DNA of 41,088 nt, taken from assembly GCA_900546645.1 (NCBI GenBank), contig URDR01000019.1, forward strand, positions 1 to 41,088. The letters are read 5' to 3'. A model generated the notes under the pieces. The model was not told the DNA's origin, ran no database searches, and saw nothing but the letters and a program-made list of their open reading frames with translations. Shown piece by piece: positions 30,940 to 41,045 of the stretch; positions within the stretch are counted from its first letter, which is position 1, and each line of letters opens with the position of its first letter. This stretch comes from an uncultured Bacteroides sp. GTDB taxonomy: Bacteria; Bacteroidota; Bacteroidia; Bacteroidales; Bacteroidaceae. A program made the translations under genes and the position numbers.

Positions 30940-33822
30940 ATGAAAAAATGGGTTTTGGGAATACTGCTGATGTCCTTGTGTGGACTTACTGCTTTTGCAC
31001 AAAGCGGCCGCAGTAGAGGGGTTGTTTCAGGAACAGTCCTTGACGGAGGTGACAAATCGCCTGTCATGCAGGCCACCGTGCAAATATTGTCACCGAAAGA
31101 CAGTACAATGATTAAGGGGAATGTAACCGATTTGGATGGAAACTTTTCCATGCCGGTGAGCCCGGGTAAATATCTTTTAAAGGTTTCGTTCATCGGATAC
31201 ACTCCTTTTTTAAAAGAAGTAACAGTTACCCACGGCAAACCACGCCTCAACGTGGGAGCCATCGAGTTGCAGTCGGATGCCATCATGCTGGCTGAAGCGG
31301 TGGTCGTAGCTCAGGCTCCTGAAGTGACCGCATCTGAAGATACGCTGGTTTATAACAGTTCGGCCTATCGTGTGCCCGAAGGTTCGGCTCTGGAAGAACT
31401 GGTAAAAAAACTGCCCGGTGCGGAAGTCGACGAGAACGGCAAAATCACCATAAACGGGAAAGAAATCAAGAAAATCATGATTGACGGTAAAGAGTTCTTT
31501 GCCGACGACCCGGATATGGCCATGAAAAACCTGCCGGTAAACATGATTGAAAAATTACGTGCATACGACAAGAAATCAGACTTGGCACGCGTTACCGGCA
31601 TTGATGATGGAGAAGAGGAAACCGTACTCGATTTAAGTGTAAAACCTGAAATGAAAAAAGGATGGATTGCCAATGCCGACCTTGCCGGAGGAACGAAGGA
31701 CCGGTACAGTGGAAAGGCTATGATTAACCGACTCATAGGAGATAATCAGTTTACTGTCATCGGGTCAATGAATAATATCAACGACATGGGATTCCCCGGA
31801 GGCGGAGGCGGATTCCGGAGAAGAAACCAAAACGGACTGACAGCCAACAAGAGCGGAGGTTTCAACTTCAGCACGACAAGTACCAAATTAGAAACAGGGG
31901 GTAGTGTAAACTATCGCTACAGCGATGCGGACATTATCAGCAAACAAGCTTCTGAGACTTTTGTTTCGTCTGCACAAAGTTCATTTAAAAATGCACTTAC
32001 CCGAAACGACAACCGAGACATCAAGCTCACTGCCGATTTCCGTATCGAGTGGAAGCCGGATACCATGTCTACGCTTATCTTCCGCCCGCGTATTTCGTAT
32101 GGCGATACAGACAATGCAACCAATTCCGCTTCGGCAACCTTTAACCAAGACCCTATGCTCCCAACCGATGAAATCATTTCAGCTGTACAGGATGCAGAAG
32201 GCGGACTTGCTGACTTAGTAGGAAAGGATGCGGTTATCAATACCATTCTGCGAAACAGTCTCAGCCGGTCGGACAACTTTAATGTCGGAGGCTCGCTGAT
32301 GTTTAACCGCCGCCTGGCTAAACCGGGAAGAAACATCACCTTCCGGGGAACTTATAATTATACGAACAACAGCAGTGAACAGTTTTCTACTTCAAACAGC
32401 GTGTTTTACGGAAACGACAGTACGGATATACTGAACCGGTATATCACAACACCCACTTTGAACAACAACTTCAGCACACGCGTTTCATACACTGAACCTA
32501 TCTTTAAAGGGGGATTCCTGCAGTTCAGCTATAATTTCCAGTATAAATACTCTACAACAGATAATTCTACGTATACCATGCCCGATGAATGGCTCATATC
32601 CGACGGCTATCAAGGTAACGGGGAACTAGATCAGGAGAATAGTAAAAGCGCACATTACACCTATTATAACCATGAAATGGAACTCGCCTTACGATGGATT
32701 CGTAACAAAATGAGCCTGAACGTGGGTATGTCTTTCCTACCGCAAAAAACCAAGCTTGCCTATAAAAAAGGAGACCTTGACACGGTGACCATCCGCAATG
32801 TGTTCAATTTTACTCCTACCCTCGACTTCCGGTATAAATTTAACAAGACAAGCCAGCTGCGGGTGAATTACCGGGGAAGAAGTTCACAGCCGGGCATGAC
32901 CGATTTGCTGCCTATCGAAGATTCATCCGACCCGCTGAACATACGTCAGGGAAATCCGGGACTGAAACCGGCATTTACCAACTCGTTCTGGACCTTCTTC
33001 AATACCTTCAACACCGAAACTCAACGCGGCATGGTAGCTCACTTCTCGTTTAACAATACGATGAACAGCATCAGCAGCCGCCGCACCTATAATGAAAGTA
33101 CCGGTGGATATATTACCCGCCCTGAAAACATTAACGGCAACTGGAACCTAAGCGGAATGTTCGGAACAAATACAGCTTTACGCAACAAAAAATTCACCAT
33201 CAACACTTTCACTAACGGAGGCTATAATAATATGGTGAGCTATATCAGCGATAAAAAGAATACCACCGACAGCGACAAGAACAAAACGCGTCAGCTCCGC
33301 CTTGGCGAACGCTTGCGCGGAACCTATCGCACAGACTGGTGGGAAGTTTCTCTAAACGGTTCACTGAATTATACACACTCGCGAAACAATTATCAAGAGC
33401 GGAATAATATGGACACGTATGACTTCGCTTATGGAGCAAGTACCAATATCCGCTTGCCATGGGATATGTCAATCGCTACCGACATCTCACAAAACTCCCG
33501 ACGCGGATATGCCGATGCCAGCATGAACCGCGACGAGCTCATCTGGAATGCACAGATTTCACAAGACTTCCTGAAAGGGAATGCCGCAACCGTCAGTGTC
33601 CAGTTCTACGATATTCTGCAAAACCAAAGCAATATCAGCCGAACCATCAGTGCAGCCATGCGGAGCGATACTGAATATAATGCCATCTACAGCTTCTGTA
33701 TGGTACACTTTATCTATCGCCTGAACCTGTTCGGAGGCAAAGGGAACCGACCGCCCATGGATGGTCCGGGATTCGGAGGCCCCGGCTTTGGACGAGGACA
33801 CCGCCCGCCTCACCGTTTCTGA
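30940..33822 (+). CDS. TonB-receptor-like outer-membrane barrel protein
   Basis: 960 residues. After a signal peptide (about 1-21, ending AFAQ) there is a carboxypeptidase-regulatory-like beta domain (about 28-115, VVSGTVLDGGDKSPVMQATV ... GKYLLKVSFIGYTPF), then a plug-like region (LEELVKKLPGAEVDENGKI, IMIDGKEFFADDPDMAMKNL) and a long series of amphipathic strands to about residue 935. This is the outer-membrane beta-barrel family (OMP_b-brl_3 type) related to SusC/TonB receptors, but without an adjacent SusD-like gene. The last 30 residues are a Gly/Pro-rich tail ending GRGHRPPHRF, beyond the barrel, and a Gly-rich FPGGGGGFRRR loop lies near 290. Ligand unknown. Confidence 0.85.
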   Translation: MKKWVLGILLMSLCGLTAFAQSGRSRGVVSGTVLDGGDKSPVMQATVQILSPKDSTMIKGNVTDLDGNFSMPVSPGKYLLKVSFIGYTPFLKEVTVTHGKPRLNVGAIELQSDAIMLAEAVVVAQAPEVTASEDTLVYNSSAYRVPEGSALEELVKKLPGAEVDENGKITINGKEIKKIMIDGKEFFADDPDMAMKNLPVNMIEKLRAYDKKSDLARVTGIDDGEEETVLDLSVKPEMKKGWIANADLAGGTKDRYSGKAMINRLIGDNQFTVIGSMNNINDMGFPGGGGGFRRRNQNGLTANKSGGFNFSTTSTKLETGGSVNYRYSDADIISKQASETFVSSAQSSFKNALTRNDNRDIKLTADFRIEWKPDTMSTLIFRPRISYGDTDNATNSASATFNQDPMLPTDEIISAVQDAEGGLADLVGKDAVINTILRNSLSRSDNFNVGGSLMFNRRLAKPGRNITFRGTYNYTNNSSEQFSTSNSVFYGNDSTDILNRYITTPTLNNNFSTRVSYTEPIFKGGFLQFSYNFQYKYSTTDNSTYTMPDEWLISDGYQGNGELDQENSKSAHYTYYNHEMELALRWIRNKMSLNVGMSFLPQKTKLAYKKGDLDTVTIRNVFNFTPTLDFRYKFNKTSQLRVNYRGRSSQPGMTDLLPIEDSSDPLNIRQGNPGLKPAFTNSFWTFFNTFNTETQRGMVAHFSFNNTMNSISSRRTYNESTGGYITRPENINGNWNLSGMFGTNTALRNKKFTINTFTNGGYNNMVSYISDKKNTTDSDKNKTRQLRLGERLRGTYRTDWWEVSLNGSLNYTHSRNNYQERNNMDTYDFAYGASTNIRLPWDMSIATDISQNSRRGYADASMNRDELIWNAQISQDFLKGNAATVSVQFYDILQNQSNISRTISAAMRSDTEYNAIYSFCMVHFIYRLNLFGGKGNRPPMDGPGFGGPGFGRGHRPPHRF

Positions 33823-34033
33823 TTACTTATCTGCCCGGATGCAAGGCAGCAAGCCGCCCATCGGTCAAAGCCTCATCAGCAAATAGTTAAAAATTCACGG
33901 AACGAGCATGGCTTCACCTTTAAATATTCAGCCGGCATGAATCAACTTCTTCATGCCGGCTTTTTTCATTCTTTCCCGACAAGATTCGCAGAAAAAATAT
34001 GTTAACCTTGCGCTGACTTTTGAATAAAATGCG
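33823..34033 (+). terminator. terminator and intergenic region before guaB
   Basis: The 33930-33966 part is a strong intrinsic terminator: AGCCGGCATGAA (33930-33941) pairs with TTCATGCCGGCT (33950-33961) over an 8-base loop, followed by six Ts. The rest of the interval shows no gene. Confidence 0.85.
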
Positions 34034-34041
34034 TATATTTG
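34034..34041 (+). promoter_or_regulatory. guaB -7 element
   Basis: TATATTTG, 32 bases before the guaB ATG, matches the Bacteroides -7 consensus; the -33 region has only a partial match (CTTG). Confidence 0.55.
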
Positions 34042-34073
34042 CACGCAATAAAATCTAAAGCATTAAAAGCCCT

Positions 34074-35549
34074 ATGTCATTTATTGCAGATAAAGTAGTA
34101 ATGGACGGATTGACTTACGACGATGTATTGTTAATCCCCGCCTATTCTGAAGTTTTACCTAAGACAGTTGAGCTCTCAACTAAGTTCTCACGCAACATCG
34201 AGTTGAAAATCCCGTTCGTAACCGCAGCCATGGATACGGTTACCGAAGCACAGATGGCCATCGCTATCGCACGCGAAGGAGGTATCGGTGTTATCCACAA
34301 AAACATGTCGATAGAAGAGCAGGCACGCCAAGTAGCTATTGTAAAACGTGCTGAAAACGGAATGATTTATGACCCCGTTACCATCAAACGTGGTTCAACC
34401 GTTAAAAATGCGCTCGACTTAATGGCAGAATATAAAATCGGCGGTATTCCTGTAGTAGATGATGAAAAATATCTGGTAGGAATCGTAACCAACCGTGACC
34501 TCCGTTTCGAAAGAGACATGAACAAGCATATCGATGAAGTAATGACAAAAGAAAACCTCGTTACTATCGATCAGGCAACCGACATGGAAACAGCCTCTCA
34601 AATCCTTCAGGAAAACAAAATCGAGAAGTTGCCGGTTGTAGACAAAGACGGCAAACTGATTGGTTTGATTACTTATAAAGACATTACAAAGGCAAAAGAT
34701 AAACCAATGGCCTGCAAAGACTCAAAAGGTCGTCTGCGCGTAGCTGCCGGTGTAGGCGTTACTGCCGATACATTCGACCGCATGGAAGCCTTGGTTAACG
34801 CCGGAGCCGATGCGATTGTTATCGACACCGCTCACGGACACTCTATGTATGTTATCGAAAAGCTGAAAGAGGCAAAGAAACGTTTCCCGAGCATTGACAT
34901 CGTAGTAGGTAATATCGCTACTGGCGAAGCTGCCAAAATGTTAGTTGAAGCCGGAGCTGACGCAGTAAAAGTAGGTATCGGTCCGGGCTCAATCTGTACC
35001 ACCCGTGTGGTTGCAGGTGTGGGTGTTCCTCAGCTTACTGCCGTTTATGACGTAGCGAAAGCATTGGAAGGAACAGGTGTGCCTTTGATTGCCGACGGAG
35101 GTTTGCGATATTCAGGCGACGTGGTAAAAGCATTGGCTGCCGGAGGATACAGTGTAATGATCGGTTCACTGGTTGCCGGAACAGAAGAGTCTCCGGGTGA
35201 CACTATCATCTTCAACGGACGTAAATTCAAATCATACCGTGGTATGGGTTCACTGGAAGCCATGGAAAACGGATCGAAAGACCGTTACTTCCAAAGCGGA
35301 ACTGCCGATGTCAAGAAACTGGTTCCGGAAGGCATTGCTGCCCGTGTTCCTTATAAAGGTTCCTTGTACGAAGTGATTTACCAGCTGACAGGTGGATTAC
35401 GTGCTGGTATGGGATACTGTGGCGCACATAACATCACAGAGCTTCACAATGCCAAGTTCACTCGCATCACTAATGCAGGTGTATTAGAAAGCCATCCGCA
35501 CGATGTAGCTATCACAAGCGAAGCTCCGAACTATAGCCGCCCGCAATAA
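34074..35549 (+). CDS. guaB: IMP dehydrogenase
   Basis: 491 residues, full length. It oxidises IMP to XMP with NAD, the committed step to guanine nucleotides. The catalytic Cys308 lies in GIGPGSICTTRVVAGVGVPQ; two CBS domains occupy about residues 95-205 (MIYDPVTIKRGSTVKNALDL, MTKENLVTIDQATDMETASQ); the flap region is YRGMGSLEAMENGSKDRYFQ. It has its own promoter and is followed by a structured terminator region. Confidence 0.98.
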   Translation: MSFIADKVVMDGLTYDDVLLIPAYSEVLPKTVELSTKFSRNIELKIPFVTAAMDTVTEAQMAIAIAREGGIGVIHKNMSIEEQARQVAIVKRAENGMIYDPVTIKRGSTVKNALDLMAEYKIGGIPVVDDEKYLVGIVTNRDLRFERDMNKHIDEVMTKENLVTIDQATDMETASQILQENKIEKLPVVDKDGKLIGLITYKDITKAKDKPMACKDSKGRLRVAAGVGVTADTFDRMEALVNAGADAIVIDTAHGHSMYVIEKLKEAKKRFPSIDIVVGNIATGEAAKMLVEAGADAVKVGIGPGSICTTRVVAGVGVPQLTAVYDVAKALEGTGVPLIADGGLRYSGDVVKALAAGGYSVMIGSLVAGTEESPGDTIIFNGRKFKSYRGMGSLEAMENGSKDRYFQSGTADVKKLVPEGIAARVPYKGSLYEVIYQLTGGLRAGMGYCGAHNITELHNAKFTRITNAGVLESHPHDVAITSEAPNYSRPQ

Positions 35550-35576
35550 GTGAAAAGTTTCATTTAAGCCATACTT

Positions 35577-35676
35577 GGAAACAGTTGTACATCAGCTGTT
35601 TCCATCTATCATAGAGACACAGAAACACAGAGCCTCATCAAAAAAAGCAGCTCGGTGCTTATGTGTCTCTGCCTTT
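35577..35676 (+). terminator. tandem hairpins after guaB
   Basis: Hairpin one: GGAAACAG (35577-35584) with CTGTTTCC (35596-35603). Hairpin two: AGAGACACA (35613-35621) with TGTGTCTCT (35662-35670), whose long loop contains AAGCA/TGCTT, followed by GCCTTTTTC. The second looks like the terminator; together they fill the gap to the next gene. Confidence 0.65.
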
Positions 35677-35734
35677 TTCAACAACATCTTACAGCAAGTC
35701 GGTCCGAAAAGATTGATTCCATTTTTCACTCATC

Positions 35735-37093
35735 ATGAAAACAATATTCCGGTTATTCGCTCTCTGTCTATCTCTGGCAGCCTGTTTATCTCTCTACGCA
35801 GAGACAAACAAAACCTTGCTGCGCATTGACGGAAATGATATTTCTGTTGATGAATTTACCTATTACTTCCAGCGCTCAGCACAAAAACAAGGACAGACCC
35901 CAGAACAGTACTTTCCCTGCTTCCTTGACTTTAAGCTAAAAGTGGCCGAAGCTAAACGGATGAAACTGGACACCCTACCCGACTTTCAGAACCAATATAA
36001 AATCTTACAAGCCACTTTACTCAAGTCTTTACTGACCGATGCAGCACAGAAAAACGAGCTGTATCATTCACTCTATAACCAACAAGCCTCACGGCTTTCC
36101 CTCCAAGATTGGGTTAAGATGGAAATTATCACTCTCCGTCTTCCACAGCACGCTACAGCTGCTGAAGAAAAAAAGGCCCGGCAAACAGCCGACTCTATCT
36201 ATGCTGCCCTCAACCGAGGAGCATCTTTTTCAGAATTAGCCCGCACCTATTCAGCAAAATCAAAACAGACCCCCAACTGGCAACCCAAATCACGCTTACT
36301 CGATGAAGTTGCCCAACAGCTTTCCCACTTATCCGAGGGAGACTATTCACAGCCCTTCTATTCTCCTTTAGGCATTCACATTATCAAACTCGACGAACAA
36401 AAAAGTTCGTTAAGTTTCGAAGAATATCTCCCATGGCTGTTGCATTACGTCATGCAACACAAGCTTGACACACTTTTAAGGCAGCCACTCTATGAACAAT
36501 GGTTAACCGGAACGCTTGACACGCATACCCTCCCCTTCCGTGAACTCTATGAAGGTTTGCTTGCCACCTACCATGACGTATGTTTCCCGGAAACCGTCCG
36601 CACCCTGCCCAGCAATAAAGAATTAGAAAACTACTTCAAAAAACATAAAGCCAGCTACCAATGGGAACTTCCCCACTTCCGGGGAGCAGTCATACATTGT
36701 AAAGACAAGAAAGCCGCCTCAAAAATAAAGAAGTTCCTTAAAAAGCTGCCGGAAGAAAGCTGGGAAACCCAACTTGCCGGATTAAGCAAGACCCATCCGG
36801 AACTTCAGGCCCAAATAGAAACCGGGCTCTTCCAGATAGGAAGCAACAGCTATGTAGATAAACTGGCTTTCAAATGCGGAAGCTTTTCCGCCAATCCGGA
36901 ATTACCGCATACATTTGTATTAGGAAAGCGCCTGAAGAAAGGACCCGAAAAATATACGGATGTACGCGAATCAGTTGAAAAAGACTATTTGAAACAGCTT
37001 AAAGCAGACAAAACTTCCCATTTAAGACAACAATTTAACGTAGAAATCAATCAATACGTTTTAAAAACCGTTAATTGTAGCGGAAATAATTAA
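35735..37093 (+). CDS. periplasmic PpiC/SurA-like peptidyl-prolyl isomerase
   Basis: 452 residues with a signal peptide (about 1-22, ending SLYA). An N-terminal helical chaperone region (about 25-125) precedes a parvulin-type domain (about 128-225: MEIITLRLPQH, ASFSELARTYSAKSK, GDYSQPFYSPLGIHIIKL). The C-terminal half (about 280-445) repeats a parvulin-like arrangement with weaker motifs and may be a degenerate second domain. It is the first of three consecutive folding-factor genes ahead of the OstA-like gene, consistent with outer-membrane protein biogenesis. Confidence 0.85.
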   Translation: MKTIFRLFALCLSLAACLSLYAETNKTLLRIDGNDISVDEFTYYFQRSAQKQGQTPEQYFPCFLDFKLKVAEAKRMKLDTLPDFQNQYKILQATLLKSLLTDAAQKNELYHSLYNQQASRLSLQDWVKMEIITLRLPQHATAAEEKKARQTADSIYAALNRGASFSELARTYSAKSKQTPNWQPKSRLLDEVAQQLSHLSEGDYSQPFYSPLGIHIIKLDEQKSSLSFEEYLPWLLHYVMQHKLDTLLRQPLYEQWLTGTLDTHTLPFRELYEGLLATYHDVCFPETVRTLPSNKELENYFKKHKASYQWELPHFRGAVIHCKDKKAASKIKKFLKKLPEESWETQLAGLSKTHPELQAQIETGLFQIGSNSYVDKLAFKCGSFSANPELPHTFVLGKRLKKGPEKYTDVRESVEKDYLKQLKADKTSHLRQQFNVEINQYVLKTVNCSGNN

Positions 37094-37128
37094 TTTAAAC
37101 TGTATCTTCGTTCACTAAATTATTGTTC

Positions 37129-37986
37129 ATGAAGCAAAAAAGAAGTTGGTATATACTTTGGGTTGCGCTATTCCTACTCAGCGGATGCAGCAAAACCATT
37201 GACCACAAAGGTAAAACCCCTCTTGTGGAAGTAAATCACCGCTTTTTATATCAGGAAGATTTACGGACTGTACTTCCCGTTGGAATTACGGGGAAAGACA
37301 GCACCCGGCTTGCTGACAATTACATCCGCAACTGGATAGAAGATGAACTTCTTTTTCAGAAAGCAGAAGGCAATATCCCCGACAATGATAAAATAGATAA
37401 ACGGGTAGATGCCTTCCGCCGGGCATTGATTATGCATACATATCAGGAAGAACTGATTAACCAAACCCTAAGCAATGCTATTTCGGATGCCGATATCGAA
37501 CAATACTATCAACAGAATGCCGCATTGTTCCGTGCCGGGCAGCCTTATATCCAAGGACTTTTCATGAAAGTTCCACTGCATGCCCCCCAACTGAACCAAG
37601 TGCGAAACTGGATAAAGAAATATACGCCCGACAACATTGACAAGCTGGAAAAATACAGCATCGGCAATGCTGTAAGCTATGACTATTTCTACGACCGATG
37701 GAAGCCCGTATCCGATTTCTCGGCTAAAATACCGATAAAAGAAATCGATACCAACCGGAACTACTTAAACCAGCACCGAGACGTGGAAGTCCACGATACG
37801 GCTTTTCATTACTTCCTGCATGTAGAAAACTTCCTTCCACAAGGAGAACAACTGCCGCTGGAATATGCGAGAAATGAAATAAAGGAAATATTAACCAATC
37901 TGAAGCGAGCTGAATTTATCAACAAGATGAAACAAGATCTGTATGAGAAAGCTTCAGAAGATAATGATATAATTTATTATAAGTAA
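37129..37986 (+). CDS. SurA-like lipoprotein of the folding-factor operon
   Basis: 285 residues. The signal peptide ends in a lipobox, LLSGC with Cys20, so it is a membrane-anchored periplasmic lipoprotein. Sequence such as NYIRNWIEDELLFQKAEGNI and ISDADIEQYYQQNAALFRAG is like the helical substrate-binding region of SurA/PpiC proteins, but no clear parvulin catalytic domain is visible, so it may be a chaperone without isomerase activity. ATG 37129 is preferred to a TTG at 37123. Six bases separate it from the next gene. Confidence 0.8.
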   Translation: MKQKRSWYILWVALFLLSGCSKTIDHKGKTPLVEVNHRFLYQEDLRTVLPVGITGKDSTRLADNYIRNWIEDELLFQKAEGNIPDNDKIDKRVDAFRRALIMHTYQEELINQTLSNAISDADIEQYYQQNAALFRAGQPYIQGLFMKVPLHAPQLNQVRNWIKKYTPDNIDKLEKYSIGNAVSYDYFYDRWKPVSDFSAKIPIKEIDTNRNYLNQHRDVEVHDTAFHYFLHVENFLPQGEQLPLEYARNEIKEILTNLKRAEFINKMKQDLYEKASEDNDIIYYK

Positions 37987-37992
37987 ACTCAA

Positions 37993-39372
37993 ATGAATAA
38001 ATTAAATGCAACAAGACTCTACGCTTGTTTATGCCTGTTTGTAATGGCTTTGACTACGTCTTATGCACAAGACAATGTCATCGATGAAGTGGTATGGATA
38101 GTAGGTGATGAAGCTATCCTGAAGTCGGATGTGGAAAACGAACGCCTCAATGCCCAATATGAAGGACGACATTTCGATGGCGACCCTTACTGTGTCATTC
38201 CCGAAGAACTTGCCGTGCAGAAACTCTTTCTTCATCAGGCAGAAATAGACAGTGTGGAAGTTTCCGAGCAACAAGTCATCCAAGACGTAGAGCAACGCAT
38301 TGCCTGGCTAACCGAAGTTATCGGTTCCAAAGAACGCATGGAAGAGCAGTATAACAAGACCTCTACACAGATTCGTGAAACCATGCGCGAAAACGTACGC
38401 GAAGGATTGATGGTACAGGAAATGCAGAAAAAGATTGTAGGCGACATCAAGCTGACTCCTTCAGAAGTGCGCAACTACTTCAACAATCTGTCACAAGACA
38501 GTATTCCGTTTATCCCCACACAGGTAGAAGTACAAATCATCACCCGTGAACCGAAGGTGAAGGAGGAAGAAATAGAACGCGTCAAGAAAGAACTCCGCGA
38601 CTTTACCGAACGTATCAATAAAGGAGAGACCACTTTCTCCACTTTGGCACGCTTATATTCAGAAGACCCGGGTTCTGCCCGTATGGGAGGTGAGTATGAG
38701 AAATTTCAAGGACGAGGCGAGTTGACACCGGAGTTTGCCAATGTGGTTTTCAACCTGACCGACACCAAGAAAATCTCAAAAGTATTCCAGACCGAATACG
38801 GATTCCATATTGCCCAGCTCATTGAAAAGCGCGGCGACCGAATCCGGTATCGTCATATCCTCATCAAGCCCAGAATCGACGAAGAGGAATTTGATACCGA
38901 AATTCACCGCCTCGACACACTTGCCAACGACATACGAAAAGGAAAGGTGACATTCGACGAAGCTGCCGCTTGGGTTTCACAAGATAAAAAAACCCGAAAC
39001 AACCACGGGCTGCTTGCCAACCCCCAGAGCACCACTTCACGCTTTGAAATGCAGCAGCTGGCGGGTATGGTTTCACAAGAACTTGCCAAGGTGGTTGAAA
39101 ACATGCAGATTGGAGAGATTTCCAAACCGTTCCGTATGGTAATGGTAGAAAGCGGTAAAGAAGTTTGCGCCATCGTGAAACTTAAGAACCGCATCGACGG
39201 TCATAAAGCTACTATATCTGAAGACTATCAGCGCCTGAAAGATATTGTAACTCAAAAACGAAGCGAAGAAAAACTTCAGAAATGGATCTTGGAAAAACAG
39301 AAGAAAACATACGTACGCATCAATCCTAACTGGAGAAAATGTGATTTCAAATATCCGGGATGGATTAAATAA
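37993..39372 (+). CDS. surA: SurA-type peptidyl-prolyl isomerase/chaperone
   Basis: 459 residues with a signal peptide (about 1-25, ending SYAQ). The SurA N-terminal domain starts VIDEVVWIVGDEAILKSDVE, then two parvulin domains follow: the first at about 170-275 (VQIITREPKVK, TTFSTLARLYSEDPGSARMGG, FQTEYGFHIAQLIEKRG) and the second at about 280-385 (YRHILIKPRI, VTFDEAAAWVSQDKKTRNN). SurA escorts outer-membrane proteins through the periplasm. It is followed after 7 bases by the OstA-like gene. Confidence 0.9.
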   Translation: MNKLNATRLYACLCLFVMALTTSYAQDNVIDEVVWIVGDEAILKSDVENERLNAQYEGRHFDGDPYCVIPEELAVQKLFLHQAEIDSVEVSEQQVIQDVEQRIAWLTEVIGSKERMEEQYNKTSTQIRETMRENVREGLMVQEMQKKIVGDIKLTPSEVRNYFNNLSQDSIPFIPTQVEVQIITREPKVKEEEIERVKKELRDFTERINKGETTFSTLARLYSEDPGSARMGGEYEKFQGRGELTPEFANVVFNLTDTKKISKVFQTEYGFHIAQLIEKRGDRIRYRHILIKPRIDEEEFDTEIHRLDTLANDIRKGKVTFDEAAAWVSQDKKTRNNHGLLANPQSTTSRFEMQQLAGMVSQELAKVVENMQIGEISKPFRMVMVESGKEVCAIVKLKNRIDGHKATISEDYQRLKDIVTQKRSEEKLQKWILEKQKKTYVRINPNWRKCDFKYPGWIK

Positions 39373-39379
39373 ACAACAT

Positions 39380-41041
39380 ATGTCTGAAAAGAAAAAACAA
39401 CATATCTCTTTGAGCGGGCATAGGGTATTCATACTAAGTATCCTATGCCTGTTCGGCTTTTGCCTACTCGCTCAGACCCCTGAAAAGAAACGGGAACAGC
39501 CCAGGCAGAAAAGCAAAGTCTTCTTGCTGCACTCCGACCTGCTCCGTAAAGACTCCCGACATCCCGATGCACAAGTGGTAGTGGGGAATGTGGTATTCCG
39601 CCATGACAGCATCTATATGTATTGCGACAGTGCTTACTATTATGACCAAATCAGTTCTTTCGAAGCTTTCAGCAACGTCAAGATGGTGCAGGGAGATACC
39701 TTGTTTCTCTATGGCGACCACTTGTATTACGACGGAATGACCCAGATAGCAGAGATGCGCAAGAACGTGCGCATGGAGAACCGAACCACCACGCTGCTCA
39801 CCGACAGCCTGAACTATGACCGCGTATATAATCTGGGATATTTCTTCGATGGTGGTACACTGATGGATGAACAAAACGTACTGACTTCGGAATGGGGAGA
39901 ATACAACCCTTCTACCAAACAGTCGGTATTCAATTATAATGTAAAGTTAGTCAACCCGCAGTTTACGCTCACTTCCGATACGCTGCGATACAACACAGCC
40001 AGCAAAGTAGCAGACATTGTGGGACCGTCGGATATTGTCAGCGATGCCAACCACATCTATTCAGAACGGGGAGTATATAATACCGCAACCGGAAAAGCCG
40101 ACTTATATAACCGCTCGGTACTGACCAATGAAGGAAAGCAGCTCACAGGCGATACCCTGTTCTACGACCGCAATACCGGAGTAGGAGAAGCCTTTCATAA
40201 CATGGTTATGAAAGATACCATCAACAAGAATATGATGACCGGAGACTATGGGTTTTATAATGAAAACACCAAATATGCTTTTGCTACAAAAAAAGCCATG
40301 GCCATCGACTATTCGCAAGGAGACAGCCTGTTTCTGCATGCTGATACGCTCATGCTGAAAACCCTGCATCTGAATACCGACTCCATGTACCGCGAGATGC
40401 GTGCTTTCCACAAAGTTCGTTTCTACCGGAGCGACCTGCAGGGAGTGGCCGATTCGCTGGTCTTCTCCAGTGCCGACAGCTGCCTCACTCTGTATAAAGA
40501 CCCTATCTTATGGAACAAGCAACAGCAGCTGGTGGGCGAAGAGGTCAAGATTTACATGAACGACAGCACCATCGACTGGGCACATATCATCAATCAAGCC
40601 TTATCGGTAGAACAGATTGACTCCGTAACCTATAATCAGGTTACCGGGAAAGAGATGAAATCATACTTCCGCAACGGACAGATGTATAAAACGGAAGTTA
40701 TCGGCTCGGTCAGGGTGGTTTATTACCCCATGGACTCAGACAGTACCCTCATCGGCATGAACGTATCCGAAACCAGCCAGCTCGACATCTATCTGAAAGA
40801 CCAGAAACTGGAACGCATGGTCATGAGTCCGAAATCGAACGGAACACTTTATCCGATGAGCAAAATACCCGAAGGAGCAGACCGACTGCAAAACTTCGTA
40901 TGGTTCGACTATATACGTCCGCTAAATAAACAGGACATCTTCAACTGGCGAGGCAAAAAAGTGGAAGACCAGCTGAAGAAAAGCACCCGCCCGCCGGTGG
41001 AACTGCCCAACCAACATTTGTTTAAACATAAAAAGAAATAG
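39380..41041 (+). CDS. OstA/LptA-like lipopolysaccharide transport protein
   Basis: About 553 residues. A hydrophobic N-terminal segment (VFILSILCLFGFCLLAQ) acts as signal peptide. The rest is made of repeated beta-jellyroll strands of the LptA/OstA kind with the recurring element GDTLxxYxDxxxYD (VQGDTLFLYGDHLYYDG, LTSDTLRYNTA, LTGDTLFYDRNTG). Such proteins bridge the periplasm and carry lipopolysaccharide to the outer membrane. ATG 39380, 7 bases after the surA stop, is preferred over an ATG at 39341 that overlaps surA by 32 bases. Homology to OstA is by motif only. Confidence 0.82.
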   Translation: MSEKKKQHISLSGHRVFILSILCLFGFCLLAQTPEKKREQPRQKSKVFLLHSDLLRKDSRHPDAQVVVGNVVFRHDSIYMYCDSAYYYDQISSFEAFSNVKMVQGDTLFLYGDHLYYDGMTQIAEMRKNVRMENRTTTLLTDSLNYDRVYNLGYFFDGGTLMDEQNVLTSEWGEYNPSTKQSVFNYNVKLVNPQFTLTSDTLRYNTASKVADIVGPSDIVSDANHIYSERGVYNTATGKADLYNRSVLTNEGKQLTGDTLFYDRNTGVGEAFHNMVMKDTINKNMMTGDYGFYNENTKYAFATKKAMAIDYSQGDSLFLHADTLMLKTLHLNTDSMYREMRAFHKVRFYRSDLQGVADSLVFSSADSCLTLYKDPILWNKQQQLVGEEVKIYMNDSTIDWAHIINQALSVEQIDSVTYNQVTGKEMKSYFRNGQMYKTEVIGSVRVVYYPMDSDSTLIGMNVSETSQLDIYLKDQKLERMVMSPKSNGTLYPMSKIPEGADRLQNFVWFDYIRPLNKQDIFNWRGKKVEDQLKKSTRPPVELPNQHLFKHKKK

Positions 41042-41045
41042 CTTT

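Noticed and set aside
39341..39379. Upstream start of the OstA-like gene overlapping surA
   Set aside because: A 32-base overlap is unnecessary; ATG 39380 gives a 7-base gap and a normal signal peptide start.
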